DNA of 36,353 bases from Alphaproteobacteria bacterium (GCA_016778985.1 JADHOM010000021.1:1-36353), one strand, 5' to 3'; positions 24,741 to 34,614 are shown, counted from the first letter of the stretch. The notes: generated by a model from the letters alone, not told the origin. Made by a program: numbers and translations.

Positions 24741-24968
24741 ATGAGTGGCAAACTCGAACATGCCCTAAAGCAATTATCTGATGCCCTTGCTAAACTAGAA
24801 GCCAGCATGGCAGAAGATAGCATGGCTCAGCGGCCTTCCACAAAAGACACTGCTGCAAGTGATGATTCGGTCAAACAGCATATCCGCGATATCGAAACCA
24901 TGATGACCGAAGCGATTACCTTATTGGAACAAGCAACGGTGAAACAAGCACCAGCAGGAGACGCTTAA
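24741..24968 (+). CDS. Small coiled-coil protein upstream of zapA
   Basis: 75 residues from ATG 24741, preceded by GAAGGA; ATG 24723 is an alternative adding six residues. Both halves are helical with heptad-like spacing: MSGKLEHALKQLSDALAKLE, then a polar linker, then QHIRDIETMMTEAITLLEQA. I do not recognise a named family. Alphaproteobacteria often carry a short coiled-coil gene just before zapA (for example DUF4164 in Rhizobiales), and this looks like its counterpart. A ZapB-like role in division is inferred from position only. zapA starts three bases after its stop. Confidence 0.7.
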   Translation: MSGKLEHALKQLSDALAKLEASMAEDSMAQRPSTKDTAASDDSVKQHIRDIETMMTEAITLLEQATVKQAPAGDA

Positions 24969-24971
24969 GTC

Positions 24972-25310
24972 ATGGCTGAGGGTAGAGTCACCATCACGAT
25001 TAATGGACATAATTATCCGCTAGCCTGCAATCCTGGTGAAGAAGAGCATATCAAGGCACTAGCGGCACAGTTGGACAAAACCGCCCAGCAAATCGCTGGC
25101 GGTAACAGCTCAATTAACGAATCAAGGCTGTTAGTTATGGTAGGGTTGATCTTTGCGGACCGCATCAATGAGCTGGAAAATAAAAATGCTGCTGGCCTTT
25201 CTCAAAACCCAGCCGCCACATTAGAAATTGGTGAGAAACAGATCGTCACCAGTATTGAAAGCATCACAAAGCGGATAGAACGGCTTGCATCAAAGATCAA
25301 GCCAGATTAA
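24972..25310 (+). CDS. zapA: Cell division protein ZapA
   Basis: A 112-residue ZapA, which cross-links FtsZ filaments in the division ring. The N-terminal globular part VTITINGHNYPLACNPGEEE and the start of the long helix, IKALAAQLDKTAQQIAG then ESRLLVMVGLIFADRINELE, are typical of the family. A GGAGA site lies ten bases upstream. The last 30 residues are a polar coiled-coil end. The order zapA, 6S RNA, 5-formyl-THF cyclo-ligase is widely conserved in proteobacteria and supports the assignment. Confidence 0.93.
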   Translation: MAEGRVTITINGHNYPLACNPGEEEHIKALAAQLDKTAQQIAGGNSSINESRLLVMVGLIFADRINELENKNAAGLSQNPAATLEIGEKQIVTSIESITKRIERLASKIKPD

Positions 25311-25318
25311 ATCATTCA

Positions 25319-25472
25319 CAGTAGCTGGAATATGCGTCAGGTAAATTGATCCCTGGGGCCATACCATCACTCTTGGGAGTTGCCTCTGTACAGGCTGCGG
25401 TCTGTTTATTGCGACGCCCACCTGCTTAGCAGGTCACAGAGGATAATGAGACCAACGGTATTCTGGCTACAC
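25319..25472 (+). ncRNA. ssrS: 6S RNA
   Basis: The 244-base gap between zapA and the 5-formyl-THF cyclo-ligase gene is the classical position of 6S RNA, which mimics an open promoter and binds sigma-70 RNA polymerase. A closing stem forms between GTAGCTGGAATA (25321-25332) and TATTCTGGCTAC (25459-25470) with G-U pairs. The inner part shows the purine/pyrimidine-rich arms (CCTGGGGCCATACC, TTGGGAGTTGCCTCTGT) of the alphaproteobacterial form. Ends are approximate, deduced from the closing stem. A terminator follows at 25485. Confidence 0.85.
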
Positions 25473-25484
25473 TGAATTGTAAGG

Positions 25485-25507
25485 GTCTTGCATAGCAAGA
25501 CATCTTT
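25485..25507 (+). terminator. Terminator after 6S RNA
   Basis: GTCTTGC (25485-25491) pairs with GCAAGAC (25495-25501) around ATA, followed by ATCTTTT. It would end or attenuate the transcript 12 bases after the 6S closing stem, before the folate gene. Confidence 0.65.
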
Positions 25508-25554
25508 TGATCATTATGGTCTAAAACATATGCCTCAAGTCAGGATATCCAAAT

Positions 25555-26205
25555 ATGACAACAGTTGATCATGACAGTATCTTATTAGCTGAGAAAGCGG
25601 CATTAAGGAAAAGCCAGTCAACACATCGCAAAATGCTAAAAGATCATGATCCATTGGCGGCACAATCCTTGGCAGAACATGCCGCTTTGCTGATCTCATG
25701 GGCAACCGGTAAGGGGCTATTTAACCACACCGATAAGAGCATATTAATGGTTGCCGGATATTGGCCTATCCGCTCGGAATTAGACCCACGCCCATTAATG
25801 TCGGCATTGATCAATGCCGATGACAGAATTGCAACCTGCTTGCCAGCAACACCAAAACCAGAGACGCCGCTGCGCTTTCATCAATGGCGCCTGGGGGATA
25901 CTATGATAGACGGGCTATATGGCACGTCAGAGCCAGCCTCTGATGCTCCGGTGGTTATCCCGCATCTTATTTTGGCGCCGCTTCTGGCTTATGATCAATC
26001 GTGCTATCGGCTTGGCTATGGCGGCGGCTTTTATGACCGCACGCTAGCAGATATTCGTCAGAAGTCTTCCCATATGGTAAAAACGGTGGGGATTGCCTAT
26101 GCTGGCCAGCATGTCATATCTGTTCCTAGGGGTGAATATGATGCCGCGCTTGATGCAATCTTGACCGAAGAGGGATTAGTTGAGCCCAAAACCCCGAAAA
26201 TATAA
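25555..26205 (+). CDS. 5-formyltetrahydrofolate cyclo-ligase
   Basis: A 216-residue ATP-dependent enzyme converting 5-formyl-THF to 5,10-methenyl-THF (ygfA/fau in E. coli). The N-terminal LRKSQSTHRKML carries the basic residues for ATP, and the conserved YRLGYGGGFYDRTL (151-164) is the family signature. AGGA precedes ATG 25555 at nine bases. In E. coli the 6S RNA and this gene are transcribed together, and the layout is the same here. The next gene, a ymdB-type phosphoesterase, starts 31 bases later. Confidence 0.93.
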   Translation: MTTVDHDSILLAEKAALRKSQSTHRKMLKDHDPLAAQSLAEHAALLISWATGKGLFNHTDKSILMVAGYWPIRSELDPRPLMSALINADDRIATCLPATPKPETPLRFHQWRLGDTMIDGLYGTSEPASDAPVVIPHLILAPLLAYDQSCYRLGYGGGFYDRTLADIRQKSSHMVKTVGIAYAGQHVISVPRGEYDAALDAILTEEGLVEPKTPKI

Positions 26206-26236
26206 AGAAGCTTTAGGATAAAGAAAGGTTGATAAG

Positions 26237-27043
26237 GTGCGGATATTATTTTTAGGTGATGTGGTTGGCCGCATAGCCAGACAAACAGTGCTCGAAACCG
26301 TGGCGGATATCAGGACGGAATTACAAGCTGATTTTGTTGTCGTCAATGTTGAAAACTCAGCTGGTGGTTTTGGTGTAACCCCAGATATTGCTGATCAATT
26401 TTTAGCGGTTGGCGTCGATGTGATGACAACGGGCAATCATGTTTGGGATAAGCGGGAGATCTTTGCCTATATTGATAAAGAACCGCGGCTAATTCGGCCA
26501 ATTAATATGCCAGAAGGCACCTCTGGCAAAGGCATGGTGACGGCGACTAATGCAGCAGGACTTAGGCTAACCGTGATCAATGCGATGACTAATCTATTTA
26601 TGGCTCCTAATGAGCCAATGTTTCCTGCTATATCCGCCTATCTTGATACGATTGCGCTGACTAAAGATACAGATGCGATCATGATTGATGTTCATGGCGA
26701 GGCAACAAGTGAGAAAAATGCCACAGGTATTCTCTATGATGGCCGTGTATCTATGGTTGTTGGCACGCATACCCATGTTCCAACTGCTGATCACCGCATC
26801 CTGCCCAAAGGCACAGCATATATGACCGATGTCGGCATGTGCGGCGATTATACCTCCGTTATTGGCATGAACGCGGAGGCGGCTATTGGGCGTTTCATTG
26901 GTGTTGATAGCGGCAAGCTTAGTGTTGCTATGGGTGAGCCGTCTTTGAGTGGTATTATTGTTGATACAGATGACGCAACAGGTCTGGCTAAAGCGATCAC
27001 CCCATTTCGTTGTGGCGGCACGCTAGCACCAACATCGCCGTAA
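26237..27043 (+). CDS. YmdB family metallophosphoesterase (TIGR00282 type)
   Basis: 268 residues from a GTG start at 26237, supported by AAAGG nine bases upstream; no ATG fits. Metal ligands are visible: Asp8 in FLGDVVGR, Glu39-Asn40 in VVNVENSAGG, Asn67-His68 in TTGNHVWDK, then DVHGEATSEK and VGTHTHVPTAD. The family hydrolyses 2',3'-cyclic nucleotides in Bacillus and affects mRNA decay and biofilm genes there; the role in alphaproteobacteria is less clear. It is full length. A 211-base spacer with short repeats separates it from yebC. Confidence 0.9.
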   Translation: MRILFLGDVVGRIARQTVLETVADIRTELQADFVVVNVENSAGGFGVTPDIADQFLAVGVDVMTTGNHVWDKREIFAYIDKEPRLIRPINMPEGTSGKGMVTATNAAGLRLTVINAMTNLFMAPNEPMFPAISAYLDTIALTKDTDAIMIDVHGEATSEKNATGILYDGRVSMVVGTHTHVPTADHRILPKGTAYMTDVGMCGDYTSVIGMNAEAAIGRFIGVDSGKLSVAMGEPSLSGIIVDTDDATGLAKAITPFRCGGTLAPTSP

Positions 27044-27111
27044 TCTCTACCCGCATAACAATTAGCATAATAAGCAGATGAAGAAACCGCAGATGGGGTG
27101 GCATAATCACC

Positions 27112-27216
27112 ATATACCGTATATAGTATGAGGCTAACAATAGAACACTACATTAGCCAAATTAGGAATTGACGAAGCTCGACTTAACAACTCGACTTAA
27201 TAACTCTACTTAAGAA
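27112..27216. repeat. Short palindrome and three 13-bp tandem repeats upstream of yebC
   Basis: ATATAC-C-GTATAT (27112-27124) is a perfect inverted repeat. Further on, CTCGACTTAACAA (27178-27190), CTCGACTTAATAA (27191-27203) and CTCTACTTAAGAA (27204-27216) stand in tandem, ending 38 bases before the yebC start. The spacer 27044-27254 holds no gene that I can support. The elements may be regulator sites or products of slippage. Confidence 0.7.
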
Positions 27217-27254
27217 AAAAATTGAAAGCACTAGAAGGAAGGAAGTAAGACGTT

Positions 27255-27998
27255 ATGGCAGGCCATTCCAAATTCAAAAATATTATGCACCGCAAAGGAG
27301 CGCAGGATGCCAAGCGTGCCAAGAAATTCACACGCTTGATTAAAGAGTTGGCCGTTGCCGCAAAAAGTGGCACAGACCCCGAAGGCAATCCTCGGCTAAG
27401 AACAGCGTTACTGGCATGTCGCGGGGCAAATATGCCGAAAGATAATATTGACCGTGTTCTGAAAAAAGCTGAAGGCGGCGATGGTGAGCAATATGATGAA
27501 ATACGCTATGAAGGCTATGGCCCAGGTGGCGTTGCCGTCATTGTTGAGGCCTTGACTGATAACCGCAACCGTACTGCCTCAGAAGTCCGCGCAACATTTG
27601 GCAAATTTGGCGGCAATCTTGGTGAAACGGGAAGCGTCAGTTTCATGTTTGATCGGGTCGGGCAAATCCTTTACCCGTTTGACGTGGCCGCAGAAGACGC
27701 CATGTTTGAAGCCGGATTAGAGGCTGGCGCAGATAATGTTGAATCTGATGAAAATGGTCATGAGATTACTACTACTGTCGAAGATTATAACAGCGTTCGT
27801 GAAGCATTAGAGGAAAAGTTTGGGGCGCCCGAAGAATCTGATCTGACGTGGAAGCCGCAAACCACAACCTCAATTAACGAAGATCAAGCTCAGACATTTA
27901 TGAAACTGATGAATGCGCTTGATGATCTTGATGATGTACAGAACGTTGCCTCAAATGTTGATATTGCCGAAGAAATTATGGCAAAATTAAATGCGTGA
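27255..27998 (+). CDS. yebC: YebC/TACO1 family protein
   Basis: A 247-residue protein with the family start MAGHSKFKNIMHRKGAQDAK and the conserved RYEGYGPGGVAVIVEALTDN in the middle. The family was named as transcriptional regulators. TACO1 and YebC-type proteins have since been shown to help ribosomes translate polyproline stretches, so both readings should be kept. AAGGAAGGAA precedes the start. It lies directly before ruvCAB, a common arrangement, with a 54-base gap to ruvC. Confidence 0.95.
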   Translation: MAGHSKFKNIMHRKGAQDAKRAKKFTRLIKELAVAAKSGTDPEGNPRLRTALLACRGANMPKDNIDRVLKKAEGGDGEQYDEIRYEGYGPGGVAVIVEALTDNRNRTASEVRATFGKFGGNLGETGSVSFMFDRVGQILYPFDVAAEDAMFEAGLEAGADNVESDENGHEITTTVEDYNSVREALEEKFGAPEESDLTWKPQTTTSINEDQAQTFMKLMNALDDLDDVQNVASNVDIAEEIMAKLNA

Positions 27999-28052
27999 CC
28001 ATCAGAGCGGCATTAACGCATTGATGAAACCATCATATGAGAAAGGCTGATC

Positions 28053-28622
28053 ATGCGGATATGTGGCATTGATCCGGGGCTTAGATCAACAGGCTGGGGC
28101 ATCGTCCGCTTTCAGGGTAGTCGCATGACCTGGATTGCTGATGGCATGATACAGCCGCCGCCCGATGCGCCAATGAGCGAACGTCTGGCCTATATTAAAT
28201 CCCATTTGGTGGATGTCATTAAAACCTATGATCCTGATCGCGGGGCAATCGAAGAGATTTTTGTCGCTAAAAGCGCGGCCTCAGCGCTCAAGCTTGGCAT
28301 GGCAAGAGGCGTTGCTATTGTGACGATGGCCGAAGCAGGGTTAAGTGTCGATGAAATATCGGCAAGGCGCGTTAAACAGAATATCACAGGCTCGGGCAGA
28401 GCAGATAAAACCCAAGTGTCTGATATGATATCTCGGCTCTTGAACATAACCCCGTCAGGTGTTGATGCGGCGGATGCGCTGGCGGTGGCTATATCGGCCT
28501 CACATGAAACGGCAATGACGTTTCCACAAACTGGACATGGCGGCAAAGCTGCCAACACTCAAGCGGATGGATTAAGCCGTGCCATATCCGCGGCATTAGC
28601 ACGGCAAGGGGGGCGCTCATGA
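28053..28622 (+). CDS. ruvC: Holliday junction resolvase RuvC
   Basis: A 189-residue endonuclease that cuts four-way junctions at the end of recombination. The four catalytic acids match E. coli numbering closely: Asp7 in CGIDPGL, Glu67 in GAIEEIFV, Asp138 and Asp141 in SGVDAADALAVAI. The tail after residue 150 is longer than in E. coli and polar. AGAAAGG precedes the ATG. Its last four bases overlap the ruvA start (ATGA), showing translational coupling. Confidence 0.96.
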   Translation: MRICGIDPGLRSTGWGIVRFQGSRMTWIADGMIQPPPDAPMSERLAYIKSHLVDVIKTYDPDRGAIEEIFVAKSAASALKLGMARGVAIVTMAEAGLSVDEISARRVKQNITGSGRADKTQVSDMISRLLNITPSGVDAADALAVAISASHETAMTFPQTGHGGKAANTQADGLSRAISAALARQGGRS

Positions 28623-29260
28623 TTGCGCTATTGCGTGGCCGGCTTATCGCTCTTGGTAATTCGGGCCTTGGTAATACAGATTGTGTTATTGACGTTAACG
28701 GCGTTGGCTATCAATGTCAGATGACACGGCGCTGTCTTGAACGCATCGGCCAGATCGGTAATGAAGTGACGGTTTATGTCGATACCAGCATCAAAGATGA
28801 TAGCATCACGCTGACAGGATTTTCTGATCTGGATGTTAAAGCGGCGTGGAAATTGCTGCAAACCGTGCAAGGTGTAGGCATGAAAGCAGCATTATCTATT
28901 CTGTCGGCACTATCGCCTGATGATGTGATGCTGGCGATTGCGGCATCGGATAAAGCCATGATCTGCCGCGCCGATGGGGTCGGGCCAAAATTAGCCCAGC
29001 GCATCATTAATGAGCTTGCTGATAAAGTATCCGATTTGCCGCCATCTAGTGGGGGGGCGGGGCTTGCAGCTACTGGCAGTAACCCTGGTTCCAATGATCC
29101 GGTGCTTCTTGATGCGGTATCAGCGCTCGTTAATCTGGGCTATGGTCGTGCCGAAGCCCATCAGGTTACGGCTATCATAATCAGCAGTCTGGATAGTCCG
29201 AGCTTGGAGGTTGTCTTGCCCGAAGCCCTAAAGCGTCTAGCAGAAGGGGTTCGGCGGTGA
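28619..29260 (+). CDS. ruvA: Holliday junction DNA helicase subunit RuvA
   Basis: A 213-residue junction-binding subunit. The N-terminal OB domain starts [13 protein letters not shown]. Helix-hairpin-helix motifs follow at [16 protein letters not shown] and [17 protein letters not shown] Gly/Ser-rich flexible linker (about 143-162, [17 protein letters not shown]) leads to the C-terminal RuvB-binding domain ([17 protein letters not shown]). It overlaps both ruvC and ruvB by four bases. Confidence 0.96.
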   Translation: MIALLRGRLIALGNSGLGNTDCVIDVNGVGYQCQMTRRCLERIGQIGNEVTVYVDTSIKDDSITLTGFSDLDVKAAWKLLQTVQGVGMKAALSILSALSPDDVMLAIAASDKAMICRADGVGPKLAQRIINELADKVSDLPPSSGGAGLAATGSNPGSNDPVLLDAVSALVNLGYGRAEAHQVTAIIISSLDSPSLEVVLPEALKRLAEGVRR

Positions 29261-30306
29261 CAGCAGAAGACACAAATCGGCTGATCAGTAAAGAGGCGCA
29301 ACAAGGCGATGATACGCTTCGGCCCTCCTCATTGCGTGATTTTATTGGCCAGCCTTCTGGCCTTGGCAATTTGGAAACTTTTATTCAAGCGGCAGGTATG
29401 CGAGGTGAGGCAATGGATCATGCCTTGCTTCACGGCCCGCCAGGGCTTGGCAAAACGACCTTGGCGCAAATTATTTCACATGAGCTGAAAGTTGGGTTCA
29501 GGGCAACCTCCGGGCCAGTAATCTCGCGGGCAGGTGATTTGGCGGCATTGCTGACCAATTTACAGCCGCGTGATGTGTTGTTTATTGATGAGATTCACCG
29601 ACTGAATCCTGCTGTTGAAGAAGTGCTTTATCCAGCGATGGAAGATTTTCAGCTAGATTTGATCATCGGCGAAGGGCCGTCGGCACGCTCTGTGCGCATT
29701 GATTTACCGCCATTTACGCTGGTCGGGGCAACCACACGATCAGGGCTTTTGACAACGCCACTGCGTGATCGCTTTGGTATTCAGATGCGGATGGAGTTTT
29801 ATTCAGAGCAAGATTTGCAAACAATTTTGATGCGGCTTGCTGGCAAATTAAATATGCCGCTGGCTGTTGATGGCGCGCTTGAAATTGCCCGGCGGTCACG
29901 TGGAACACCGCGTATCGCAGGCCGTTTGCTCAGGCGAGTTCGTGATATTGCGATGATTAAAGAGGTTGAGCTGGTTGATCAGAGCATAGCTGATCAGGCG
30001 CTATTATCGCTGGATGTTGATGCATCAGGTCTTGATGCTATGGATAGGCGCTATTTGAACGGCATGGCGGAACATTATGGTGGTGGCCCTGTTGGTGTGG
30101 AAACGCTGGCCGCTATCCTGGCTGAACAGCGTGATGTCTTAGAAGAGGTGATAGAGCCTTATTTGATGCAAACGGGATTGATCATGCGAACACCGCGCGG
30201 CCGTTGCCTGTCGCATGCTGGATGGAACTATATCGGGCTGACGCCACCGAAAGGGGCGCAGCTAGATTTAATTGATACCATGATTACGGCTGCCGATGAT
30301 GACTAA
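29257..30306 (+). CDS. ruvB: Holliday junction branch migration ATPase RuvB
   Basis: A 349-residue AAA+ motor. The start is GTG 29257 inside a GTGA overlap with ruvA. Walker [10 protein letters not shown] (60-68), Walker [10 protein letters not shown] (about 109-117), sensor 1 GATTRSG and the C-terminal winged helix ([13 protein letters not shown]) are complete. With RuvA it drives branch migration for RuvC. The ybgC gene overlaps or abuts its end. Confidence 0.97.
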   Translation: MTAEDTNRLISKEAQQGDDTLRPSSLRDFIGQPSGLGNLETFIQAAGMRGEAMDHALLHGPPGLGKTTLAQIISHELKVGFRATSGPVISRAGDLAALLTNLQPRDVLFIDEIHRLNPAVEEVLYPAMEDFQLDLIIGEGPSARSVRIDLPPFTLVGATTRSGLLTTPLRDRFGIQMRMEFYSEQDLQTILMRLAGKLNMPLAVDGALEIARRSRGTPRIAGRLLRRVRDIAMIKEVELVDQSIADQALLSLDVDASGLDAMDRRYLNGMAEHYGGGPVGVETLAAILAEQRDVLEEVIEPYLMQTGLIMRTPRGRCLSHAGWNYIGLTPPKGAQLDLIDTMITAADDD

Positions 30307-30829
30307 TATGGAGAGCGTTTCGCTAGATGGCTGGTTTGATCAAGGCAGCCATATTTATCCACTGAAAGTGCAATATGAAGACACTGATGCGGGCGGCGTT
30401 GTCTATCATGCTAATTATCTGGCCTATGCCGAACGCGCGCGCAGTGCCGCTTTTGCGCTTTTAAACATTGATCAGCGATCACGCCTTGCCAATGGCTACG
30501 CCTTTGTTGTTGCCAGCGTTAATATTCAATATCATAAACCAGCGCAGCTAGGTGATTTGATTAAGGTTGTTTCAAGCACATCAAAGATGACTGGCGTGCA
30601 GATTATTCTGAAGCAAAATATCATGTCAAATTTAGGCACTAATTTAGCGACATGTGAGGTAAAAGTGGTATATGCAAAATTACCAAAATCTAATTTACCA
30701 AAGGAAAATGCCCCAAAAGAAAATCAAAACAGCGCAACATGGCTAGGGCGGCCTGTCCGTCTTGACGATGAAGTTAAAAATAAAATCCTTGCCACCATGC
30801 CGCCACAAAATCATGGCATAACCCAATAG
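30296..30829 (+). CDS. ybgC: YbgC-type acyl-CoA thioesterase of the tol-pal operon
   Basis: A hotdog-fold thioesterase of up to 177 residues. The catalytic segment [25 protein letters not shown] contains the conserved Asp of the 4HBT family. It can start at ATG 30296 (overlapping ruvB by 11 bases) or at ATG 30308, one base after the ruvB stop. Neither has a good ribosome binding site, so coupling is likely. The last 40 residues are a polar tail with Lys-Glu-Asn repeats ([15 protein letters not shown]), longer than in E. coli YbgC. It opens the tol-pal operon and may act on phospholipid acyl precursors. Confidence 0.92.
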   Translation: MMTNMESVSLDGWFDQGSHIYPLKVQYEDTDAGGVVYHANYLAYAERARSAAFALLNIDQRSRLANGYAFVVASVNIQYHKPAQLGDLIKVVSSTSKMTGVQIILKQNIMSNLGTNLATCEVKVVYAKLPKSNLPKENAPKENQNSATWLGRPVRLDDEVKNKILATMPPQNHGITQ

Positions 30830-30866
30830 TTGGAGCATAGCTCCCATTTCGTAATAGAGGAAGATA

Positions 30867-31577
30867 ATGGCTACTGAAACCACTAACCTTGTTTTATCGG
30901 ATCAGGAATTATCCATCTGGGGTCTGTTTTTACAGGCTGATATTATTGTCAAACTGGTCATTTTATTGCTGATCGTAGCGTCGCTATGGAGCTGGTCGAT
31001 TATCATTGATAAAGTCAGGGCATTGCGCCAACAAAATGCCCTAGCGGATGAGTTTGAGGACCTGTTCTGGTCAGGGGAACATATTGATCGCATTTATGAT
31101 CGGCTAGGTGGCCAGCCTGACGGTGTTATGGCACGGGTCTTTGTTGCGGCTATGCGGGAATGGCGGCGGGCTAGCGGTAAGGCTATCCGTCCACCGGGGC
31201 AAATCGTTTCATCAAGTAACCGCATTGACCGAAATATGGAAGTCACTATATCACGCGAAATGGAAGGCATGGAAAAGGGCATGACGTTTCTAGCCTCTGT
31301 TGGTTCTGTTGCCCCATTTGTCGGATTGTTTGGAACTGTATGGGGGATTATGAACTCATTCCAAGCTATTGCTATATCAAAGAATACCAGCCTTGCGGTT
31401 GTTGCCCCGGGCATCGCGGAGGCACTGTTTGCGACAGCCCTTGGTCTTGTCGCAGCTATACCAGCGGTCGTCGCATATAACCGTTTCAACGCTCATATAG
31501 ATGCTTTGGGCTCACGTGTGGACAGATTTTCGAATGAGTTTTCGACCATGTTAAGCCGACAGCTTGAAGAAGGATAA
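30867..31577 (+). CDS. tolQ: Tol-Pal system proton channel subunit TolQ
   Basis: A 236-residue inner-membrane protein with three helices: about 22-44 (LQADIIVKLVILLLIVASLWSWSI), and two in the second half around GMTFLASVGSVAPFVGLFGTVWGI and AEALFATALGLVAAIPAVVAYN. The Gly/Thr-rich segments are the TolQ/ExbB/MotA signature. With TolR it uses the proton gradient to energise TolA during division. Its strong GAGGAAG site lies just before ATG 30867. tolR follows five bases after the stop. Confidence 0.96.
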   Translation: MATETTNLVLSDQELSIWGLFLQADIIVKLVILLLIVASLWSWSIIIDKVRALRQQNALADEFEDLFWSGEHIDRIYDRLGGQPDGVMARVFVAAMREWRRASGKAIRPPGQIVSSSNRIDRNMEVTISREMEGMEKGMTFLASVGSVAPFVGLFGTVWGIMNSFQAIAISKNTSLAVVAPGIAEALFATALGLVAAIPAVVAYNRFNAHIDALGSRVDRFSNEFSTMLSRQLEEG

Positions 31578-31582
31578 GCGTT

Positions 31583-32026
31583 ATGGGCATGCAGATAAGT
31601 GGCCGCAAAGGGATGCGAGGCTCACGTCGCAGAAAACCGCCGATGAATGAGATTAATGTCACGCCATTTGTTGATGTGATGTTGGTGTTGTTAATTGTCT
31701 TTATGGTAACCGCACCATTACTGACAGTCGGTATTCCGGTTGAATTGCCAGAAACCAAAGCCAGCGATACGCTTAGTGATGATCAAGCCCCTCTGGTGAT
31801 CACGGTGCAGGAAGACGGCACGGTGAGTCTCCAGAAAAAGCCGATGGATGCCGATATATTGGTGGCAAGACTGAAAGCTATCATTATTGAAAACCCAGCG
31901 GTAGAGGTCTATGTCCGTGGCGACCGTGATGTCTCATACGGGATGGTGATAGGTGTTATGGATATGATTAAATCTTCTGGCATATCGCAAGTTAAGCTGG
32001 TGACGAAATTAGCGGATGAGTCCTGA
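31583..32026 (+). CDS. tolR: Tol-Pal system protein TolR
   Basis: A 147-residue ExbD/TolR protein. One membrane helix (about 26-48) begins NEINVTPFVDVMLVLLIVFMV and contains the essential proton-carrying Asp (FVDVMLVLL). A periplasmic domain with VYVRGDRDVSYGMVIGVMD follows. The start is ATG 31583 after AAGGATAAG. It works with TolQ; tolA begins five bases after its stop. Confidence 0.96.
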   Translation: MGMQISGRKGMRGSRRRKPPMNEINVTPFVDVMLVLLIVFMVTAPLLTVGIPVELPETKASDTLSDDQAPLVITVQEDGTVSLQKKPMDADILVARLKAIIIENPAVEVYVRGDRDVSYGMVIGVMDMIKSSGISQVKLVTKLADES

Positions 32027-32031
32027 TAACA

Positions 32032-33147
32032 ATGCGTGACGCTGTCCATTTTCGCTCATCATTTTTCTATTCGGCGTTGCTCCATGTTTCGGTGACGGCT
32101 ATATTTGTCGGCACTTTGCCTTGGTTCTCGAAGCCGCCATTAGAACAGATACCAACCTTGACAGCGGAAATTGTTGATATCGTGCCGGTGACTAATCTTG
32201 ATGAGGGTCTGCCCGGACAAACCAAAGATAACTCTGCAAAGGATGAGGTTAATCAGCAGGTCAGTGATGATACCCCACCACCTGCAGCGGCTGCTCCAGC
32301 CCCGCCACCGCCGCCAGCACCACCGCCACCGCCACCTAAGCCAGAAGCTGAGCAGCCTAAAAAACCGGAGCTTGTAGAAGTGCCTCTGCCCCAAGATCAA
32401 CCGAAAGATGATGCTGTGGCGCTCAATGTTACCCCTCAAGATGAGGATGTGCCGCCGCCAAAGCCGAAAGCCGAGCCGCAAGAATCCAATTCGGTACCAG
32501 CGCCCGTGCCGCCTCCAAAAGCAAAACCAAAGGAAACCAAAGTGGTCGAGGCACCGCCCAAAAACCAGCCGAAGGTTAATACCGATGATATTGCTTCCTA
32601 TCTGAAAAATGATCAAAACAAGTCATCGTCACAGAATGAGGTAGGGCTGCAGCTGCAGAATCTTTTGGTTGATGCTCAGCGTCAGCAAAAGCCCGAAGAT
32701 CAGGATGAAAAGAATAAAAAGCAAGATGAGCCAGAAGATACCATAACTAATCAGCAGTTAGCTGATTTACTCAATGACACCTTGCGTGATAATGCAGGCC
32801 AAGCGCTCAATACCAATAATCAGAGTGATGGGCCGTTAGGGGCGGATATTGTGACTTTGTTGAAAGCCGCTATTCAGCCCTGCTGGAATCCACCTTCTGC
32901 TATTGAAGGCGCGAATGCTCTTATTGTTGACATAATTGTCGATTTTAATGAGGACGGTGAGGTGATAAGGGTCAAGTTTGCTGATACTATTCGCTACACC
33001 GCAGATGAGAAGTTTAGGCTGGCAGCAAATGCGGCAGAACGGGCGTTCAAAGAATGTAGCCCATTTATCCCACCGCTTCCACCTGAGCAGTTTGAGAGAT
33101 GGAAGACATTGCCATTTCGATTCGATCCAAGTGGGTTTTTGACATAA
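32032..33147 (+). CDS. tolA: Tol-Pal system protein TolA
   Basis: A 371-residue alphaproteobacterial TolA. An N-terminal membrane anchor (about 9-28, [21 protein letters not shown]) is followed by a proline-rich stretch (about 83-125, [14 protein letters not shown]) and further Pro/Lys/Glu repeats to about residue 190. A helical linker leads to a C-terminal domain (about 270-371) with two cysteines ([10 protein letters not shown] and FKECSPF) as in TolA/TonB C-terminal folds. It spans the periplasm from TolQR to Pal. The polyproline tract should need EF-P for smooth translation, and efp is in the same window. The stop overlaps a possible tolB start. Confidence 0.94.
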   Translation: MRDAVHFRSSFFYSALLHVSVTAIFVGTLPWFSKPPLEQIPTLTAEIVDIVPVTNLDEGLPGQTKDNSAKDEVNQQVSDDTPPPAAAAPAPPPPPAPPPPPPKPEAEQPKKPELVEVPLPQDQPKDDAVALNVTPQDEDVPPPKPKAEPQESNSVPAPVPPPKAKPKETKVVEAPPKNQPKVNTDDIASYLKNDQNKSSSQNEVGLQLQNLLVDAQRQQKPEDQDEKNKKQDEPEDTITNQQLADLLNDTLRDNAGQALNTNNQSDGPLGADIVTLLKAAIQPCWNPPSAIEGANALIVDIIVDFNEDGEVIRVKFADTIRYTADEKFRLAANAAERAFKECSPFIPPLPPEQFERWKTLPFRFDPSGFLT

Positions 33148-33176
33148 TGAAAAACGAAGATATAAAGGGATTAGAG

Positions 33177-34541
33177 ATGTTTTTAGTGTCGTGTGTTAAA
33201 CCTGTGTCCATGTTCGCCAGAACTCTGGGCATGCTAATGGCTGTTTTGGCGTTATCGATATCATCTGTATTTGCTCAGGCAGACACCGAGGTCATTACGA
33301 TAACCGAGGGCAATGTTGAGCCTACCCCCATTGCGATTACTGATTTTATTGGCCCTAATGGAGAGGCCACCGACATTGGCCGTGAGATTGCATCAATTAT
33401 ATCAAATGACCTGGAGGGGTCAGGATTGTTTCGGCCATTATCACAAGCAGCATTTTTTGATCCGCCAAGTGATGTCACCGAAAGACCTGATTTTGCCGAT
33501 TGGCGGCCTATTGGTGCTAGCGCCCTGCTCATTGGCAGAGCGTTTTACAACGAAGCCAATATTATTGAGGTGGAGTTCTATCTCTGGGATGTTTTACGGT
33601 CTGAGCTGATAGCCGCAGGATCTGGCAGTGTATCAGAAAAAGGTAAGCGCCGAATCTCGCATCAAATCGCTGATGTTGTTTATAAAAAATGGACAGGTGA
33701 TGATGGCTATTTCGATACCCGAATCGTCTATGTTGCGGAAAGTGGGCCTGCGGCAAAGCGCATTAAGCGGCTCGCCATTATGGATCAAGATGGTCATAAC
33801 CATATTTTCTTAACCGATGGCTCATCGCTGGTGCTGACACCGCGGTTTTCTCAAACAGTGCAAGAAATTGCTTATCTGAATTATTTCAATGATGAGCCTA
33901 ATGTCTATTTGTTGGATATCCAATCGGCTAACTCAGAATTGCTAGGGTCGTTTCCGGGGATGAGCTTTGCGCCACGCTTTTCCTATTCTGGCAAAACCCT
34001 TATTATGAGTCTTGCGCGTAGTGGGGTAACCAATATCTTTGCGATGGATTTATCGACGCGGCAGATCACCCAGCTAACGAATACGCCATTTATTGATACA
34101 TCCCCATCATATTCGCCAAATGATGGCCAGATTGTCTTTAATTCTGACCGTTCGGGTAGCCAACAGCTTTATATTATGAACAGTGATGGCAGTGATGTTC
34201 GCCGTATTAGTCGCGGCAAAGGCCGCTATGCAACACCGGTTTGGTCGCCGCGCGGTGATATTATCGCCTTCACTAAAATATATAGAGGGCAATTTTATAT
34301 CGGTATTATGAATGTCGATGGAACAGGTGAGCGCCTGCTTGCCAAAGGTTTTCTGGTTGAGGCGCCCACCTGGGCACCAAATGGCCGTGTGCTGATGTAT
34401 TTTAAGCAAAACCCAACAAATTCTGATGGGTCAGGTGGTGAAAGCTATCTATACCGCATTGATATCACTGGTTTTAATGAGCGCCGGATTATCACACCAG
34501 AAGGCGCATCAGACCCGGCCTGGTCACCATTTTTGCCTTAA
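33177..34541 (+). CDS. tolB: Tol-Pal system periplasmic protein TolB
   Basis: About 454 residues from ATG 33177, which has AAAGGGA eight bases upstream and gives a normal signal peptide ([18 protein letters not shown] then a hydrophobic stretch, cut after VFAQA). A longer start at ATG 33147 overlaps the tolA stop but adds an acidic front. The N-terminal domain ([19 protein letters not shown]) is followed by a six-bladed beta-propeller of WD40-like TolB repeats, for example [21 protein letters not shown] and the ending DPAWSPF. It binds Pal and the TolA system in the periplasm. Confidence 0.95.
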   Translation: MFLVSCVKPVSMFARTLGMLMAVLALSISSVFAQADTEVITITEGNVEPTPIAITDFIGPNGEATDIGREIASIISNDLEGSGLFRPLSQAAFFDPPSDVTERPDFADWRPIGASALLIGRAFYNEANIIEVEFYLWDVLRSELIAAGSGSVSEKGKRRISHQIADVVYKKWTGDDGYFDTRIVYVAESGPAAKRIKRLAIMDQDGHNHIFLTDGSSLVLTPRFSQTVQEIAYLNYFNDEPNVYLLDIQSANSELLGSFPGMSFAPRFSYSGKTLIMSLARSGVTNIFAMDLSTRQITQLTNTPFIDTSPSYSPNDGQIVFNSDRSGSQQLYIMNSDGSDVRRISRGKGRYATPVWSPRGDIIAFTKIYRGQFYIGIMNVDGTGERLLAKGFLVEAPTWAPNGRVLMYFKQNPTNSDGSGGESYLYRIDITGFNERRIITPEGASDPAWSPFLP

Positions 34542-34614
34542 CAATGAATGATTATGAGAGTTATAAACACCTTGACGGAAAAAGTTTTTGATTAATATCT
34601 TCTCTTTATGTTTT

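Noticed and set aside
32140-32616. Minus-strand frame rich in Arg and Trp
   Set aside because: It is the antisense of the proline-rich part of tolA.
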